The notes beneath the pieces were generated by a model that was not told the origin of the DNA, ran no database searches, and was given only the letters and a program-made list of their open reading frames with translations. 64,000 bases of DNA. It comes from CAG-791 sp045117315 (lineage in GTDB: Bacteria > Bacillota > Clostridia > Lachnospirales > Lachnospiraceae). Positions 44,273 through 53,488 of the stretch are shown here, piece after piece. Where the stretch lies: assembly GCA_045117315.1 (NCBI GenBank), contig JBGUNJ010000109.1, forward strand, positions 1-64,000, given 5' to 3'. The position numbers and the translations under genes were made by a program. Each line of letters opens with the position of its first letter. Position 1 is the first letter of the stretch.

Positions 44273-45202
44273 TCATTTGCCGTATACCAGCCTGATGATG
44301 CACTCGTTCAGCTTCTCTTTGCTCTCTTCGATCTGCTCCGGCGTCCATTTAAAGAATCCTTCTCCCGTCTTGAAACCGATCTTTCCATCATCGCGAAGCT
44401 TTGTGAGGAGAGGTGAAGGCTCGTGGCTGTCTTCAAGATCCCTTAAGATATAGTCGTGAATGTTCCAGGTCAGATCCGTTCCCACCATATCGACATTCTC
44501 GATCGGGCCCAGCTGCGGCAGGCGGATCCCGAAGGAATACTTCACCGCCTTGTCGACGGTCTCGGCGTCAGCGATCCCTCTCTCCACAATAGAGATGGCT
44601 TCGCGCCAGAGGGCATGCTGCATGCGGTTCGCGATAAACCCAGGGACATCCTTTTTGCAGAGAACCGGCTCCTTACCCGCAGCGGCGAGCATCTGCATGA
44701 CGGTCTCAGCGTCTTCATCCGAAGTCGCATCGGACTTGATGACCTCCACCAGGGGGATCAGGTGTGCGGGATTCCAGAAATGGCATCCCATGAAGCGCTC
44801 CCTGTGCTTAAGGTTTGCGGAGATCTCGCTGGGGCTCATGACGGAGGAATTGGTGCAGAAGATCGTGTCCGGCCTGCAGCGTTCTTCCAGCTTCGCAAAG
44901 GTATCCTGTTTGATCGTCATAACTTCCGGTACTGCCTCGATCACAAGGTCCGCCTGCCTGATGAATGGAGCATCGATATCGTTGTAGAAGGTGATCCTGG
45001 AAATGCATCCCTCGAGGAATTCCTCCGTGATGACTCCCTTTTCCAGAAGCTCCTTTGTATTGGCGCGAACCTGCACCGCGACGTCCTTTTCAAACATGTC
45101 GTAGACGCCCACCTCGCAGGCAGGATTGCAGGACATCACATAAGCGATGTTCATGCCCATCATGCCGCCGCCGCAGATCAGGACTTTTTTGATTTCTTTC
45201 AT
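44273..45202 (-). CDS. 3-hydroxyacyl-CoA dehydrogenase-family oxidoreductase
   Basis: 309 residues. It has an N-terminal Rossmann domain (KVLICGGGMMGMNIAYVMS), the catalytic NSSVMSPSEIS ... FMGCHFWNPAHLIPLVEVI with the conserved His, and the C-terminal dimerisation domain (DVPGFIANRMQHALWREA). The same family includes L-gulonate 3-dehydrogenase (lambda-crystallin type). Given UlaG-like lactonase and sugar-acid genes in the same operon, oxidation of a sugar acid at C3 is as likely as fatty acid metabolism. The ribosome site is weak. Confidence 0.8.
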   Translation of the reverse strand: MKEIKKVLICGGGMMGMNIAYVMSCNPACEVGVYDMFEKDVAVQVRANTKELLEKGVITEEFLEGCISRITFYNDIDAPFIRQADLVIEAVPEVMTIKQDTFAKLEERCRPDTIFCTNSSVMSPSEISANLKHRERFMGCHFWNPAHLIPLVEVIKSDATSDEDAETVMQMLAAAGKEPVLCKKDVPGFIANRMQHALWREAISIVERGIADAETVDKAVKYSFGIRLPQLGPIENVDMVGTDLTWNIHDYILRDLEDSHEPSPLLTKLRDDGKIGFKTGEGFFKWTPEQIEESKEKLNECIIRLVYGK

Positions 45203-45318
45203 TGTTGATCACCCGTTTCCTTTCCGGCCGACTCTTTGCCGCCGTTTTTCATATGCATTGGTGTGTACTGATGTGCCGTTATGAGTATGAGTTAATATGG
45301 TTTGAGAACCTGTTTATG

Positions 45319-47319
45319 TCATGCAGCTTTCTTCGTTTCACGAACGACCTGTTTTCCCTTCTCCGTGATGGAGACCACACGCTTGAGGAATCCGGACTCT
45401 GTCAGATAGCCGTGACGGATGAGCTTGACGACGGACAGAGCGTACTCGCGGCGGCGTTCACGGTCATCAGCGTCCTTGAGGCCGCGGATAACAGCGGCAG
45501 GAGAGGCGTTCGTCTCCTGCGTCATACCCTGCAGGAAGTGCACGTCGTCGCCGATCAGGCCGTAACGGCCAAGGAGTTCCTTATCCTCCGCCTCCATGGC
45601 GGGAAGGCTGTCCTCGCCCTTCCTGGTCAGAGAAAAGCTCCAGAAACCCTCGCCCTGCAGGCTCTCCCGGCACAGATACCGGTTCCGGTCCAGTTTTTCA
45701 ATGATCGTGTTGAGCTTCTCACCGCTCCAGGCAGTGATGTCCATAAGCTCACACATCTGGTCAAGACCGGTCCGGATGTAGGACATAATGCGTTTATCGT
45801 CGGCTGTCAGATCGATCACCGCATCGCTCTCCCCTTTTGCGGTCCAATCCGCTGCACCGTAGTATTTGGGCTGCGTGAACAGGCTGACGAGCACGAAAGG
45901 AATGATGGTTGTCACGATGCCGATGACGCTCATATGGGCATAAGAGGCGACCGGCTGTCCCATGAAGGGAATCCCCAGCAGGTTCATGAAAGCCCAGACC
46001 GACATGAACACCGTTCCGCAGACGGCACCGGCCATACAGCCCGGATTTGTCGCCCTGCGCCAGTAGATGCCGAAGAAGACGGACAGGCCCGCAGGCGCCA
46101 GCCAGGCAGTCGCGAAGGCGAACAGGAAGGCGGTCCCGCCGGGATAGAAGGACAGCGCCCAGGAGATGCCGGTGACGATCAGGGTGATCACACGGCTCGC
46201 CCTTGTGAGCTGTACGGGGTTCGCGTCCTTGTTGATGAAACGCTGGTAAATATCCTTGGTGGTGATGGAGACCGCACCGAGGAGATTGGTCGCCGCTGTC
46301 GACATGGAGGCCGCCAGCGCGAAGATCAGAAGGAAGGCGCCGATCGCGGCGGGGAACTCGCCCAGGACAAAGCCGTAGGCGGATTCCGGTGTAAGCGTCC
46401 CGCCGTTGATGTCAAACATCTCGGGGAATGCGGAGCCGGCATACAGGCCGACCATGCCGATGATCATCGTGATGAAGAAAAGGATGATTCCACCGACTAT
46501 GTAGGCGTTGCGCGCGCCGTTCTCGGAACGGGCGGAAGCCATCTTCATCCAGTAATGCTGCCCGCCCCAGACCAGGAAAATACTGAAATTGAGGCCGATC
46601 GTAATAATGGAAGGATAGGTGATGGCACCGAAAGCCATCTCCGTCCCGCTGGCACCCTGCAGCATGTAGTTGAAGCTGCCTCCGCCCCAGTTCGCAAGAG
46701 CTGTCCCGACCCCGCCGAAGCGGTTCATCAGCGCCATCAGGAGAACCGGCGCACCGACGATGCCGATGCCGGCCTGGATGAAGTCGGTCATGGAAATGCC
46801 CCACATGCCGCTGCACCAGGTAAAGACCAGGACCGTGACCAGTCCGATCACGACACAGATCCGAAGATCCCACCGGAAATATCCGGCGATGACGTTTGCA
46901 AGGGACAAAATGTTATTGGCGGTCAGCGCGATCATGGCGATCGTCGCCAGGATGGAGACCATGGAACGGATCGGCATGCTGTAGCGCATCTCCAGCCATT
47001 CCGGAAGCGTATAGGCACCGCTTCGGCGGACCGTCTTCGCGAAGAGGACCGCATACAGGCCAACGCCGACGATCGCATAGAAGAAAGCGAATCCGAAGGT
47101 TCCCCAGAACCCGAGCCGGATTCCGAGGCCGGGCGCGAGAGTCAGCGTCGTGCCCGCAAATCCGCTGGCGACTACGCCGAACACCAGGATCGCCGCGCCC
47201 AGCTCCCGGCCTGCAAGGAGAAAGTCATCGGCTTCGACGACGAATCTCTTGGAATAAATACCGACACCCGCGAGGAGCATCAGGAAAATAGCCATGACAA
47301 TGACGGTTGTAATGTTCAT
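45319..47319 (-). CDS. Sodium/solute symporter (SSS family) with long C-terminal cytoplasmic region
   Basis: 666 residues from the ATG at 47319 (GGGGGTG upstream). The first 480 residues hold about 12-13 membrane helices with SSS features (VVASGFAGTTLTLAPGLG, ADDFLLAGREL near the N-terminus, and ALAASMSTAATNLLGAVS). The last 160 residues are soluble and read like two small winged-helix-type units (DQMCELMDITAWSGEKLNTI ... SFSLTRKGEDSL, and VVKLIRHGYLTESGFLKRVVSITEKGKQVV). It probably imports a sugar acid or other organic acid with Na+. The next gene upstream encodes the UlaG-like lactonase. Confidence 0.85.
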   Translation of the reverse strand: MNITTVIVMAIFLMLLAGVGIYSKRFVVEADDFLLAGRELGAAILVFGVVASGFAGTTLTLAPGLGIRLGFWGTFGFAFFYAIVGVGLYAVLFAKTVRRSGAYTLPEWLEMRYSMPIRSMVSILATIAMIALTANNILSLANVIAGYFRWDLRICVVIGLVTVLVFTWCSGMWGISMTDFIQAGIGIVGAPVLLMALMNRFGGVGTALANWGGGSFNYMLQGASGTEMAFGAITYPSIITIGLNFSIFLVWGGQHYWMKMASARSENGARNAYIVGGIILFFITMIIGMVGLYAGSAFPEMFDINGGTLTPESAYGFVLGEFPAAIGAFLLIFALAASMSTAATNLLGAVSITTKDIYQRFINKDANPVQLTRASRVITLIVTGISWALSFYPGGTAFLFAFATAWLAPAGLSVFFGIYWRRATNPGCMAGAVCGTVFMSVWAFMNLLGIPFMGQPVASYAHMSVIGIVTTIIPFVLVSLFTQPKYYGAADWTAKGESDAVIDLTADDKRIMSYIRTGLDQMCELMDITAWSGEKLNTIIEKLDRNRYLCRESLQGEGFWSFSLTRKGEDSLPAMEAEDKELLGRYGLIGDDVHFLQGMTQETNASPAAVIRGLKDADDRERRREYALSVVKLIRHGYLTESGFLKRVVSITEKGKQVVRETKKAA

Positions 47320-47418
47320 TCGCACCCCCTGTATTCGCCGAAGACCAGTGCTGTGTAGATCAAACACTGATCTTCGGTATCAAAATACTGATCAACAGTT
47401 GTTCCTCATCTTCGATGA

Positions 47419-48540
47419 TCAGAGATTATTCTTCATCATCGCGAGCACAGCCTCGTGCTGCTGTTTGATCCTGCGGGCAACTTCACCTCTCTCGAAGTGG
47501 TAGTCTTCACTCCCGTCGGGGTACGCATAACGGCCAATATTGCGATCCTGGGGATACAGGAACCTGCCGCCGCAGGCCATAATCACAGTCTTGGTCTCCG
47601 GGCAGATGTCCTTCGCCAGATACTCGAGCTGGCGGGTCAGCATACTGGGGTCTCCTGTGCAGTTCGCCCAGTTGTCATAGTGGTCGGGAATCATCGTGTC
47701 CGCCCTAAGTGCCTTCGCGACGCGCACGCAGTCATAGGGGGTCATTTTGTCCGTCGCGCCGGGAGCGTTGAAGCCCATATCGAAAATGCAGACATCGATC
47801 TTGTTCTCATTGCCTACACCGACGTAACCGTCGTTATACCATGTATCACCGGCGAACATGATGTTGCCGCCGCTGGTCTTGAAGAGGAAGCTCACACATG
47901 CGATCTCGTAAGGAAGCGGCTCGGGGCCGGAAGTTGTGCGGATGGCTGTATCGTCATAGCACATAAGGATATCGAGCTCAGCGCCCTTGAGCTGGATTGT
48001 CTCGCCTACACGCGCGACATGGATCCTCTCCTCGGGAACTTCAAAGCCGCGGAGTTTGTCGCAGGCCGCGGGAGATGCATAGAACTTCGCGTCCGTAGTC
48101 TTCATGGCGGCCTTGACAGCATACAGATCACAGTGATCCTGATGCATATGTGTAATCATCGCGCCGTCGAGATGCTTGAACTTCCAGGGGTCGATGACCT
48201 GCGGATTCAGGCGCAGCCAGTTGATGGACTCCGCGCCGGCCTGCTTGCAGACGCCACAGTTGCCGACACGCTCGGTATACAGAGAAGGTCCGCAGTACTG
48301 GTCAATCCAGTAGATACCGCCCTCGTCGGTCTTGAGAACCCAGGAGGGGCCGCCGCACCACCACAGCGCGACCTGTCCCTTCGGGACTTCATAATTCTCG
48401 ATTTCATTGTTCAGGAACGTCCCCCACTCGGGATAGCAGTCCTCGAGCCACTGTGCGCGGTCGATATCCTGGTTCGCGGTCACGTAAGTGCCGGAAATAA
48501 TGCCTCTGCCGTCGTACTTCGGAATTTCGTTCGCCTTCAT
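47419..48540 (-). CDS. UlaG-like L-ascorbate-6-phosphate lactonase family protein
   Basis: 373 residues from ATG 48540 (AAGGAGG upstream). It is a metallo-beta-lactamase-fold protein: metal site THMHQDHCDLY, then MFAGDTWYNDGY and MIPDHYDNWANC. It resembles UlaG, which opens L-ascorbate 6-phosphate. The other Ula enzymes (UlaD/E/F, UlaABC) are absent and transport here is by an SSS symporter, so a related lactone is the likelier substrate. It is the first gene of the leftward operon, downstream of a strong promoter with two GntR-type operators. Confidence 0.85.
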   Translation of the reverse strand: MKANEIPKYDGRGIISGTYVTANQDIDRAQWLEDCYPEWGTFLNNEIENYEVPKGQVALWWCGGPSWVLKTDEGGIYWIDQYCGPSLYTERVGNCGVCKQAGAESINWLRLNPQVIDPWKFKHLDGAMITHMHQDHCDLYAVKAAMKTTDAKFYASPAACDKLRGFEVPEERIHVARVGETIQLKGAELDILMCYDDTAIRTTSGPEPLPYEIACVSFLFKTSGGNIMFAGDTWYNDGYVGVGNENKIDVCIFDMGFNAPGATDKMTPYDCVRVAKALRADTMIPDHYDNWANCTGDPSMLTRQLEYLAKDICPETKTVIMACGGRFLYPQDRNIGRYAYPDGSEDYHFERGEVARRIKQQHEAVLAMMKNNL

Positions 48541-48588
48541 CTGATTTCCTCCTTGCATTGGAATTCTGTTGTTTATTGTATACTGTGT

Positions 48589-48679
48589 GTTGTCTGACAT
48601 CTGTTAATGGCAATATAGTCGCTTTTCTCTGATTTGTCAATAGGTTTTTTTAAATTTTTTATATCTTGTCAGACAAGAT
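48589..48679 (-). promoter_or_regulatory. Promoter and two GntR operators of the UlaG-like operon
   Basis: On the minus strand: TTGACA (48635-48640), 17 bases, TATATT (48612-48617), then ATGTCAGACAAC (about 48589-48600) just past the -10. Upstream lies a 17-bp perfect palindrome ATCTTGTCAGACAAGAT (48663-48679). The paired sites suggest cooperative repression. Confidence 0.8.
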
Positions 48680-48692
48680 TGACGCTACAAAA

Positions 48693-48725
48693 ACAGCGGG
48701 TACACGCAAAGCGCGTTCCCGCTGC
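48693..48725 (-). terminator. Terminator of the ilvD-like gene
   Basis: CAGCGGG and CCCGCTG form the outer stem with ACACGC/GCGCGT inside, followed on the minus strand by TTTTTG. It ends transcription of the gene at 48764-50434 before the UlaG promoter. Confidence 0.75.
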
Positions 48726-48763
48726 CAATAAGTGAGGAGAGTACACCAGTTTTTTATTATTTA

Positions 48764-50434
48764 TCATTCATCCTTAGGCTCCAGCACGGCGCCTTTCATT
48801 CCTGAAGAAACAAGAGACGCATATCTCCTCAGGTATCCGGTACGGATACTGCTGCCTTGACAGCGCCACTCTTTTTTCCGCTGTGAAAACGCCGCCTCGT
48901 CCACATGGAGAGTGATCGAATAGTTCGGAATATCTATCGTAATAAGATCTCCTTCCCTGACCAGCGCGATAGGGCCTCCCCTGGCCGCTTCCGGTGATAC
49001 ATGGCCAATCGCCGCTCCGCGGGTCGCTCCTGAGAAACGTCCGTCCGTGATCAGGGCAACCTTCTCTCCCAGTCCGCTCCCCACAATTGCCGCTGTGGGA
49101 TTGAGCATTTCACGCATACCGGGACCTCCCTTCGGTCCCTCATAGCGGATGACCACCACATCGCCCGCATTGATCTTCCCTGCGTAAATCGCGTCAATGG
49201 CCTCCTCTTCACACTCAAAAACTCTGGCAGGGCCGGTATGTGTCATCATGTTCTCCGCCACTGCCGAGCGTTTGACAACACAGCCATCCGGCGCAAGGTT
49301 TCCTTTCAGAATCGCCAGTCCGCCGGTTTTGCTGTAGGGATTTGTCACCGGCCTGATCACTTCTTCATCCAGGTTCAGGACTCCTTCGAGATTCTCTCGG
49401 ATCGTCCTGCCGGTGCAGGTCATGAGATCTGTGTTCAAAAGCCCCAGCCTGTCGATCTCCTTCATCACTGCGGGGATACCTCCGGCTTCTTCCAGATCCT
49501 CCATGAAATGAGAACCTGCCGGGGAAAGCCTGCACAAGTTCGGTGTTTTTTCACTGATCTCGTTCGCCAGGGTAACATCCAGGCAGATTCCCGCTTCGTG
49601 GGCAATCGCCGGAAGATGAAGCATGCTGTTTGTGCTGCAGCCGAGTGCCATGTCCATTGTCAATGCATTTCTGAATGCTTCCTGCGTCATGATATCTCTC
49701 GGACGGATGTCTTTTTCCAGAAGTTCCATGATCTGTTTTCCGGCTGTTTTGGCCATGCGGATCCTCCTGGAATAGACGGCCGGAACCGTTCCGTTTCCGG
49801 GCAGACCCATTCCCAATACTTCCGTCAGGCAGTTCATGGAATTTGCGGTAAACATTCCGGAGCAGGAACCGCAGGTGGGACAGGTGTTTTCTTCGAATTC
49901 GCACAGTCTTGCATCGTCGATCCTGCCGGCATGGTATGCGCCGACCGCTTCGGAAACATCGGAAAACCCGACCTTCTTCCCGCCGACCTTTCCCGCAAGC
50001 ATCGGACCTCCGCTGATAAAGATCGTCGGCAGGTTCAGCCTGGCAGCTGCCATCAGAAGCCCCGGAACATTCTTATCGCAGTTGGGGATCATGACAAGAG
50101 CATCCACGCCGTGGGCCTCTGCCATGGCTTCCGCCGAATCCGCGATCAACTCCCGGCTTGCCAGGGAATACTTCATCCCCTTATGTCCCATCGCGATTCC
50201 ATCGCACACAGCAATCGCCGGAAACATGACAGGCATCCCTCCCGCTTCCAGCACGCCCATTTTGACAGCATCGGCAATCCTGTCAAGATGCATATGGCCG
50301 GGTACGATCTCATTATAAGAGCAGACGATGCCGACCAGCGGTTTCCTGATCTCATCATCCGTCATGCCGAGCGCATGAAACAATGCCCTCTGCGGTGCGC
50401 ATTTCGCGCCTTTTTTCACATTGTCGCTTTTCAT
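48764..50434 (-). CDS. ilvD: IlvD/Edd-family dehydratase, dihydroxy-acid dehydratase
   Basis: 556 residues from ATG 50434 (GGAGG upstream). The iron-sulfur cysteines lie in CDKNVPGLLMAAARLN and PTCGSCSGMFTANSMNCL, the usual bacterial DHAD pattern. It would dehydrate 2,3-dihydroxy-isovalerate in branched-chain amino acid synthesis. However, no other ilv gene is nearby, and its promoter carries a GntR-type site, so it may instead dehydrate a sugar acid, as many IlvD/Edd proteins do. Sequence alone does not settle substrate. Confidence 0.85.
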   Translation of the reverse strand: MKSDNVKKGAKCAPQRALFHALGMTDDEIRKPLVGIVCSYNEIVPGHMHLDRIADAVKMGVLEAGGMPVMFPAIAVCDGIAMGHKGMKYSLASRELIADSAEAMAEAHGVDALVMIPNCDKNVPGLLMAAARLNLPTIFISGGPMLAGKVGGKKVGFSDVSEAVGAYHAGRIDDARLCEFEENTCPTCGSCSGMFTANSMNCLTEVLGMGLPGNGTVPAVYSRRIRMAKTAGKQIMELLEKDIRPRDIMTQEAFRNALTMDMALGCSTNSMLHLPAIAHEAGICLDVTLANEISEKTPNLCRLSPAGSHFMEDLEEAGGIPAVMKEIDRLGLLNTDLMTCTGRTIRENLEGVLNLDEEVIRPVTNPYSKTGGLAILKGNLAPDGCVVKRSAVAENMMTHTGPARVFECEEEAIDAIYAGKINAGDVVVIRYEGPKGGPGMREMLNPTAAIVGSGLGEKVALITDGRFSGATRGAAIGHVSPEAARGGPIALVREGDLITIDIPNYSITLHVDEAAFSQRKKEWRCQGSSIRTGYLRRYASLVSSGMKGAVLEPKDE

Positions 50435-50531
50435 TGTCACCTCCATATCGAAGCACATATCGTACCGAATGTTCCGGTGTGTCGTGCCACACGTTTGATT
50501 TGCTATTTTTAACGTTATATACAGATTGCAT

Positions 50532-50581
50532 GTTGTCATACATCATACAATCTGTATAACATGAAGGCTCACTGTTGTCAA
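50532..50581 (-). promoter_or_regulatory. Promoter and operator of the ilvD-like gene
   Basis: On the minus strand: TTGACA (50576-50581), 17 bases, TATACA (50553-50558), followed by GATTGTATGATGTATGACAAC (50532-50552). The GTATGACAA part matches the operator of the second GntR gene. Confidence 0.7.
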
Positions 50582-50635
50582 CTGACTTTTTGGTGAATAT
50601 CCAGGAAAACCAGGAAAGAGCGCATATAAGCAAAG

Positions 50636-50676
50636 CACCCGGTCCATCAGTGCAGCACTGACGGGCCGGGTGTGTT
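50636..50676. terminator. Terminator of rlmD (minus strand side)
   Basis: CACCCGGTCCATCAGTG (50636-50652) pairs with CACTGACGGGCCGGGTG (50656-50672) with one bulge. It lies just past the rlmD stop; T's flank the plus-strand side and the minus-strand side is T-rich (GCTTTGCTTAT). Confidence 0.75.
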
Positions 50677-50687
50677 TTATCTTACAG

Positions 50688-52583
50688 TTACTCTTCATCT
50701 TTTCTGAAAGGTGTTACAGATCTGGATACACCTTTCGCCTGTCTTGTTTCTTTCTCCTTCATCCTGTAATACTTCTCCATATCCACGGTCAGGTCAATAC
50801 TGGAATCCGGCTTATATTTTCGGTTGCGCAACTTGCAAACGACTTCCACGTGCACCGTATGCGCGAACTGATCCACGGGCTGAACGTAATCCAGCTTATA
50901 TCCGCCCTCTGCCAGCTTCTTCAGATCCCTTGCCAGGGTGGCGGGGTCACAGCTGACGTAGACGATGCGCTTGGGGGCGATTTCCAGCATGGTCTGAATG
51001 CAGACATCGTCGCAGCCCTTGCGGGGCGGATCAACGCAGATGACGTCGATCTGAGGATCTTTTCCCTGTGCTTTCAGGTTTTCAACGTAATTCGGGAGGA
51101 CTTCTTCGGCTTTGCCGACGTAGAACGTGGCATTTTCTATGCCGTTCCGTTCCGCATTCATTCTGGCATTTTCAATGGCCTCGGGAATGATCTCTACACC
51201 GTAAACCTTTTTTGCATGGCGGGCCATGAAGAGGGAAATGGTGCCAACGCCGCAGTAGAGGTCCCAGACAGTTTCGCTGCCGTTCAGGCCGGCGCAGTTC
51301 AGAGCGAGGCTGTAGAGCTTTTCCGTCTGGCGGGGATTGACCTGGTAGAAGGAAAGTGGGGAGATTCCGAAGGTGACGGATTCCTCTGTCTTCTTAAACT
51401 CTGTAGAGGTCGAATTTGCTGCAACAATGTACGCTGAAGTCGCATTTTCTGCAGTCTTATATTTTTCCTTTAGTTCTGCAGAAGCTTGGCTCTGCATCAC
51501 TTCGTGGATATGGAGGGTGTCTATAATATCATCGGATCCCCATAGGGTTCGCAGGGCACGGCCGGTAATGACATTGGTGCGCTCGGTATTTGTGTTGAGG
51601 ACGATGGATGAGACGCCCTCCAGGCCGCGGAGAGCTTCCACGAGTTCCTTTTCAAAGGGAAGGCGGTAGTCATTAGCGATGACACATATCATGACCTGTC
51701 CGCTGTAGATACCATCGCGGATGAGGATATGGCGGATAAGCCCTTTGCCGGTCTCTTCGTCGTAGGCCGGAACGTTGTGAGCCTGCATCCAGCTGAGGAC
51801 CGTCTCCAGGATCTGTTTGTTTTTGGGGCTGCCGATGCAGCAGGACGTCATGGGAATCACGGTGTGGGAGTGGCTTGCATAAAAGCCGGTCACAGGGCCG
51901 TATTTTCCCTGCTGCACAGGAACCTGTTCCTTATTCCTGTAGTGCCAGGGCTCCTCCATGCCGACGATGGGATGCATGACCGCATCAATCTTTTCCGGAG
52001 CAAAACCGCCGATCCTGATCAGGTTCTCACGCACTTTTTTCTGCTTGAAGGACAGCTGTTTTGCGTAGTCCAGAGCCTGAATCTGGCAGCCGCCGCAGGT
52101 CCTGGCAATGGGACAGCGGGGTTCCACGCGAAACGGGGAAGGCTCCAGGATCCGGTCGAGATGGCCGTAGGCATAGCGGGAGGTCACCTTTGTGACAGTC
52201 ATTTCGATCGTGTCACCGGGCACTGCGTCTTTGACAAAGACAGCAAAGCCTTTTTTCGCCGTTTTCTTTTTTCCGGCCTCTGCGCCTGTATCCTTATTTC
52301 GATCCTGTTTTTGATCCTGATCCCAATCTCTGTCTTTTTCTTTATTTATATCAGAATCTATATCTGTATATTTATCTGCATTTATGTTTTTATTTCTATC
52401 TTTATCTTTATCTTTTTCTGTATCTGTATCCTGTATCTCATCTGAAATCTTCAGAAAACCGATTCCCTCTCCGCCGCTGCCGATATCCACGATTTTGATC
52501 ACGGCGCGGTCATTCTTCTGACAGGGCAGATTTTTGGCAGATGCCTGGCTTTTTTGCTTTTTTCTGTTTGTTCCTCGTCTCAT
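50688..52583 (-). CDS. rlmD: 23S rRNA (uracil-5-)-methyltransferase, RlmD/RumA family
   Basis: 631 residues from ATG 52583 (GAAGGAAG upstream). An N-terminal TRAM domain is followed by the iron-sulfur cysteines (CPIARTCGGCQIQ), the SAM-binding motif (DLYCGVGTISLFMA) and the catalytic Cys in YVSCDPATLARD. It methylates U1939 or U747 of 23S rRNA. The TRAM domain is interrupted by an Asp/Lys-rich repetitive insertion (about residues 50-105: DTEKDKDKDRNKN and similar), which makes the protein longer than usual (about 450). It lies 11 bases after the MBL gene, so they form an operon. Confidence 0.93.
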   Translation of the reverse strand: MRRGTNRKKQKSQASAKNLPCQKNDRAVIKIVDIGSGGEGIGFLKISDEIQDTDTEKDKDKDRNKNINADKYTDIDSDINKEKDRDWDQDQKQDRNKDTGAEAGKKKTAKKGFAVFVKDAVPGDTIEMTVTKVTSRYAYGHLDRILEPSPFRVEPRCPIARTCGGCQIQALDYAKQLSFKQKKVRENLIRIGGFAPEKIDAVMHPIVGMEEPWHYRNKEQVPVQQGKYGPVTGFYASHSHTVIPMTSCCIGSPKNKQILETVLSWMQAHNVPAYDEETGKGLIRHILIRDGIYSGQVMICVIANDYRLPFEKELVEALRGLEGVSSIVLNTNTERTNVITGRALRTLWGSDDIIDTLHIHEVMQSQASAELKEKYKTAENATSAYIVAANSTSTEFKKTEESVTFGISPLSFYQVNPRQTEKLYSLALNCAGLNGSETVWDLYCGVGTISLFMARHAKKVYGVEIIPEAIENARMNAERNGIENATFYVGKAEEVLPNYVENLKAQGKDPQIDVICVDPPRKGCDDVCIQTMLEIAPKRIVYVSCDPATLARDLKKLAEGGYKLDYVQPVDQFAHTVHVEVVCKLRNRKYKPDSSIDLTVDMEKYYRMKEKETRQAKGVSRSVTPFRKDEE

Positions 52584-52594
52584 GTGACTTCCTT

Positions 52595-53488
52595 CTAAAA
52601 AACGACTATCTCTTCTCCTGAGTGTACATATTCCAGCTGGTCTCCCATGATTTCTTTCATCATATCGAAAGCTGGCATTCCGGTGCAGTGGCATGTCACA
52701 AACCTGGTGGGATAAGCCGTCAGTTCCCTGGCGATTTCTTTAATTTCAAGGACTTCCTCTTCCCTGTATTCTTTTTTCTTCATCAGATGAAATCCGCTGA
52801 TGACCAGATCCGGAGCTTTCCCGTACCTCTCGCAGAAAGCATCCATAATGCTCAGAATTCCGCTGTGGGCACATCCGGACATCAGTATGGTCACTTCGCG
52901 CATTGGTTCTCCGGCAGAAGCGGTATGCATGGGCAGATCGCCGTATGGTGTCTGATTTTGTCTGATCACCAGAAACTGTTCATGTTCAAATTCGTCGCGC
53001 TGAAAATGATCTCCCTTCCGGACCAGAATGCGCTTATTTGTCAGGGGCAGGCTGTGAGTCCTGTTCTTGATCGTAAAGAGTTCCAGTTCATCGTCGATCC
53101 TGTGATCTCCCTGCAAAAAACGGACCTGGGGAAGCTCAGCAATCTTTTTGTCGATCCCGATATATTCGTAGCGCTCCGGCGCGGACCGCCCGTTGTCCGC
53201 ATAATATTCACCTGCTGCAGTCTTCTGCATGTAGATTACCGCCTGATCATTGATGCCGGCAAAAGGCATAATGCCTCCGGAATGATCATAGTGGCCGTGA
53301 CTCAGGATAACTGTGTCCACTTTTGCCAGATCGACGCCCAGCGCCTGAGCGTTTTTCAGGGTTTCTCCGGAAGGACCCAGGTCCATCAGCAGCCTGTGCT
53401 TTTCTGTCTCTACATAAAAAGAGAGCCCATGTGCATAAGCACATCCGCTTCGCCCCTCTGTATTCTCAATCAGATTGATGATTCTCAT
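52595..53488 (-). CDS. MBL-fold metallo-hydrolase
   Basis: 297 residues from ATG 53488 (GAGGTG about 7 bases upstream; a GTG 3 codons earlier is an alternative). The metal motif is ILSHGHYDHSGGI, with further histidines in MSGCAHSGIL and FVTCHCTGMP. It resembles the family annotated as 7,8-dihydropterin-6-yl-methyl-beta-ribofuranosylaminobenzene-phosphate-synthase-like MBL hydrolases, whose bacterial role is unclear. It starts the two-gene operon with rlmD. Confidence 0.85.
   Translation of the reverse strand: MRIINLIENTEGRSGCAYAHGLSFYVETEKHRLLMDLGPSGETLKNAQALGVDLAKVDTVILSHGHYDHSGGIMPFAGINDQAVIYMQKTAAGEYYADNGRSAPERYEYIGIDKKIAELPQVRFLQGDHRIDDELELFTIKNRTHSLPLTNKRILVRKGDHFQRDEFEHEQFLVIRQNQTPYGDLPMHTASAGEPMREVTILMSGCAHSGILSIMDAFCERYGKAPDLVISGFHLMKKKEYREEEVLEIKEIARELTAYPTRFVTCHCTGMPAFDMMKEIMGDQLEYVHSGEEIVVF

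Noticed and set aside
45202..47358. 718-codon plus-strand frame over the symporter gene
   Set aside because: The translation is composed of HDRDQ-rich low complexity; the opposite strand encodes clear membrane helices.
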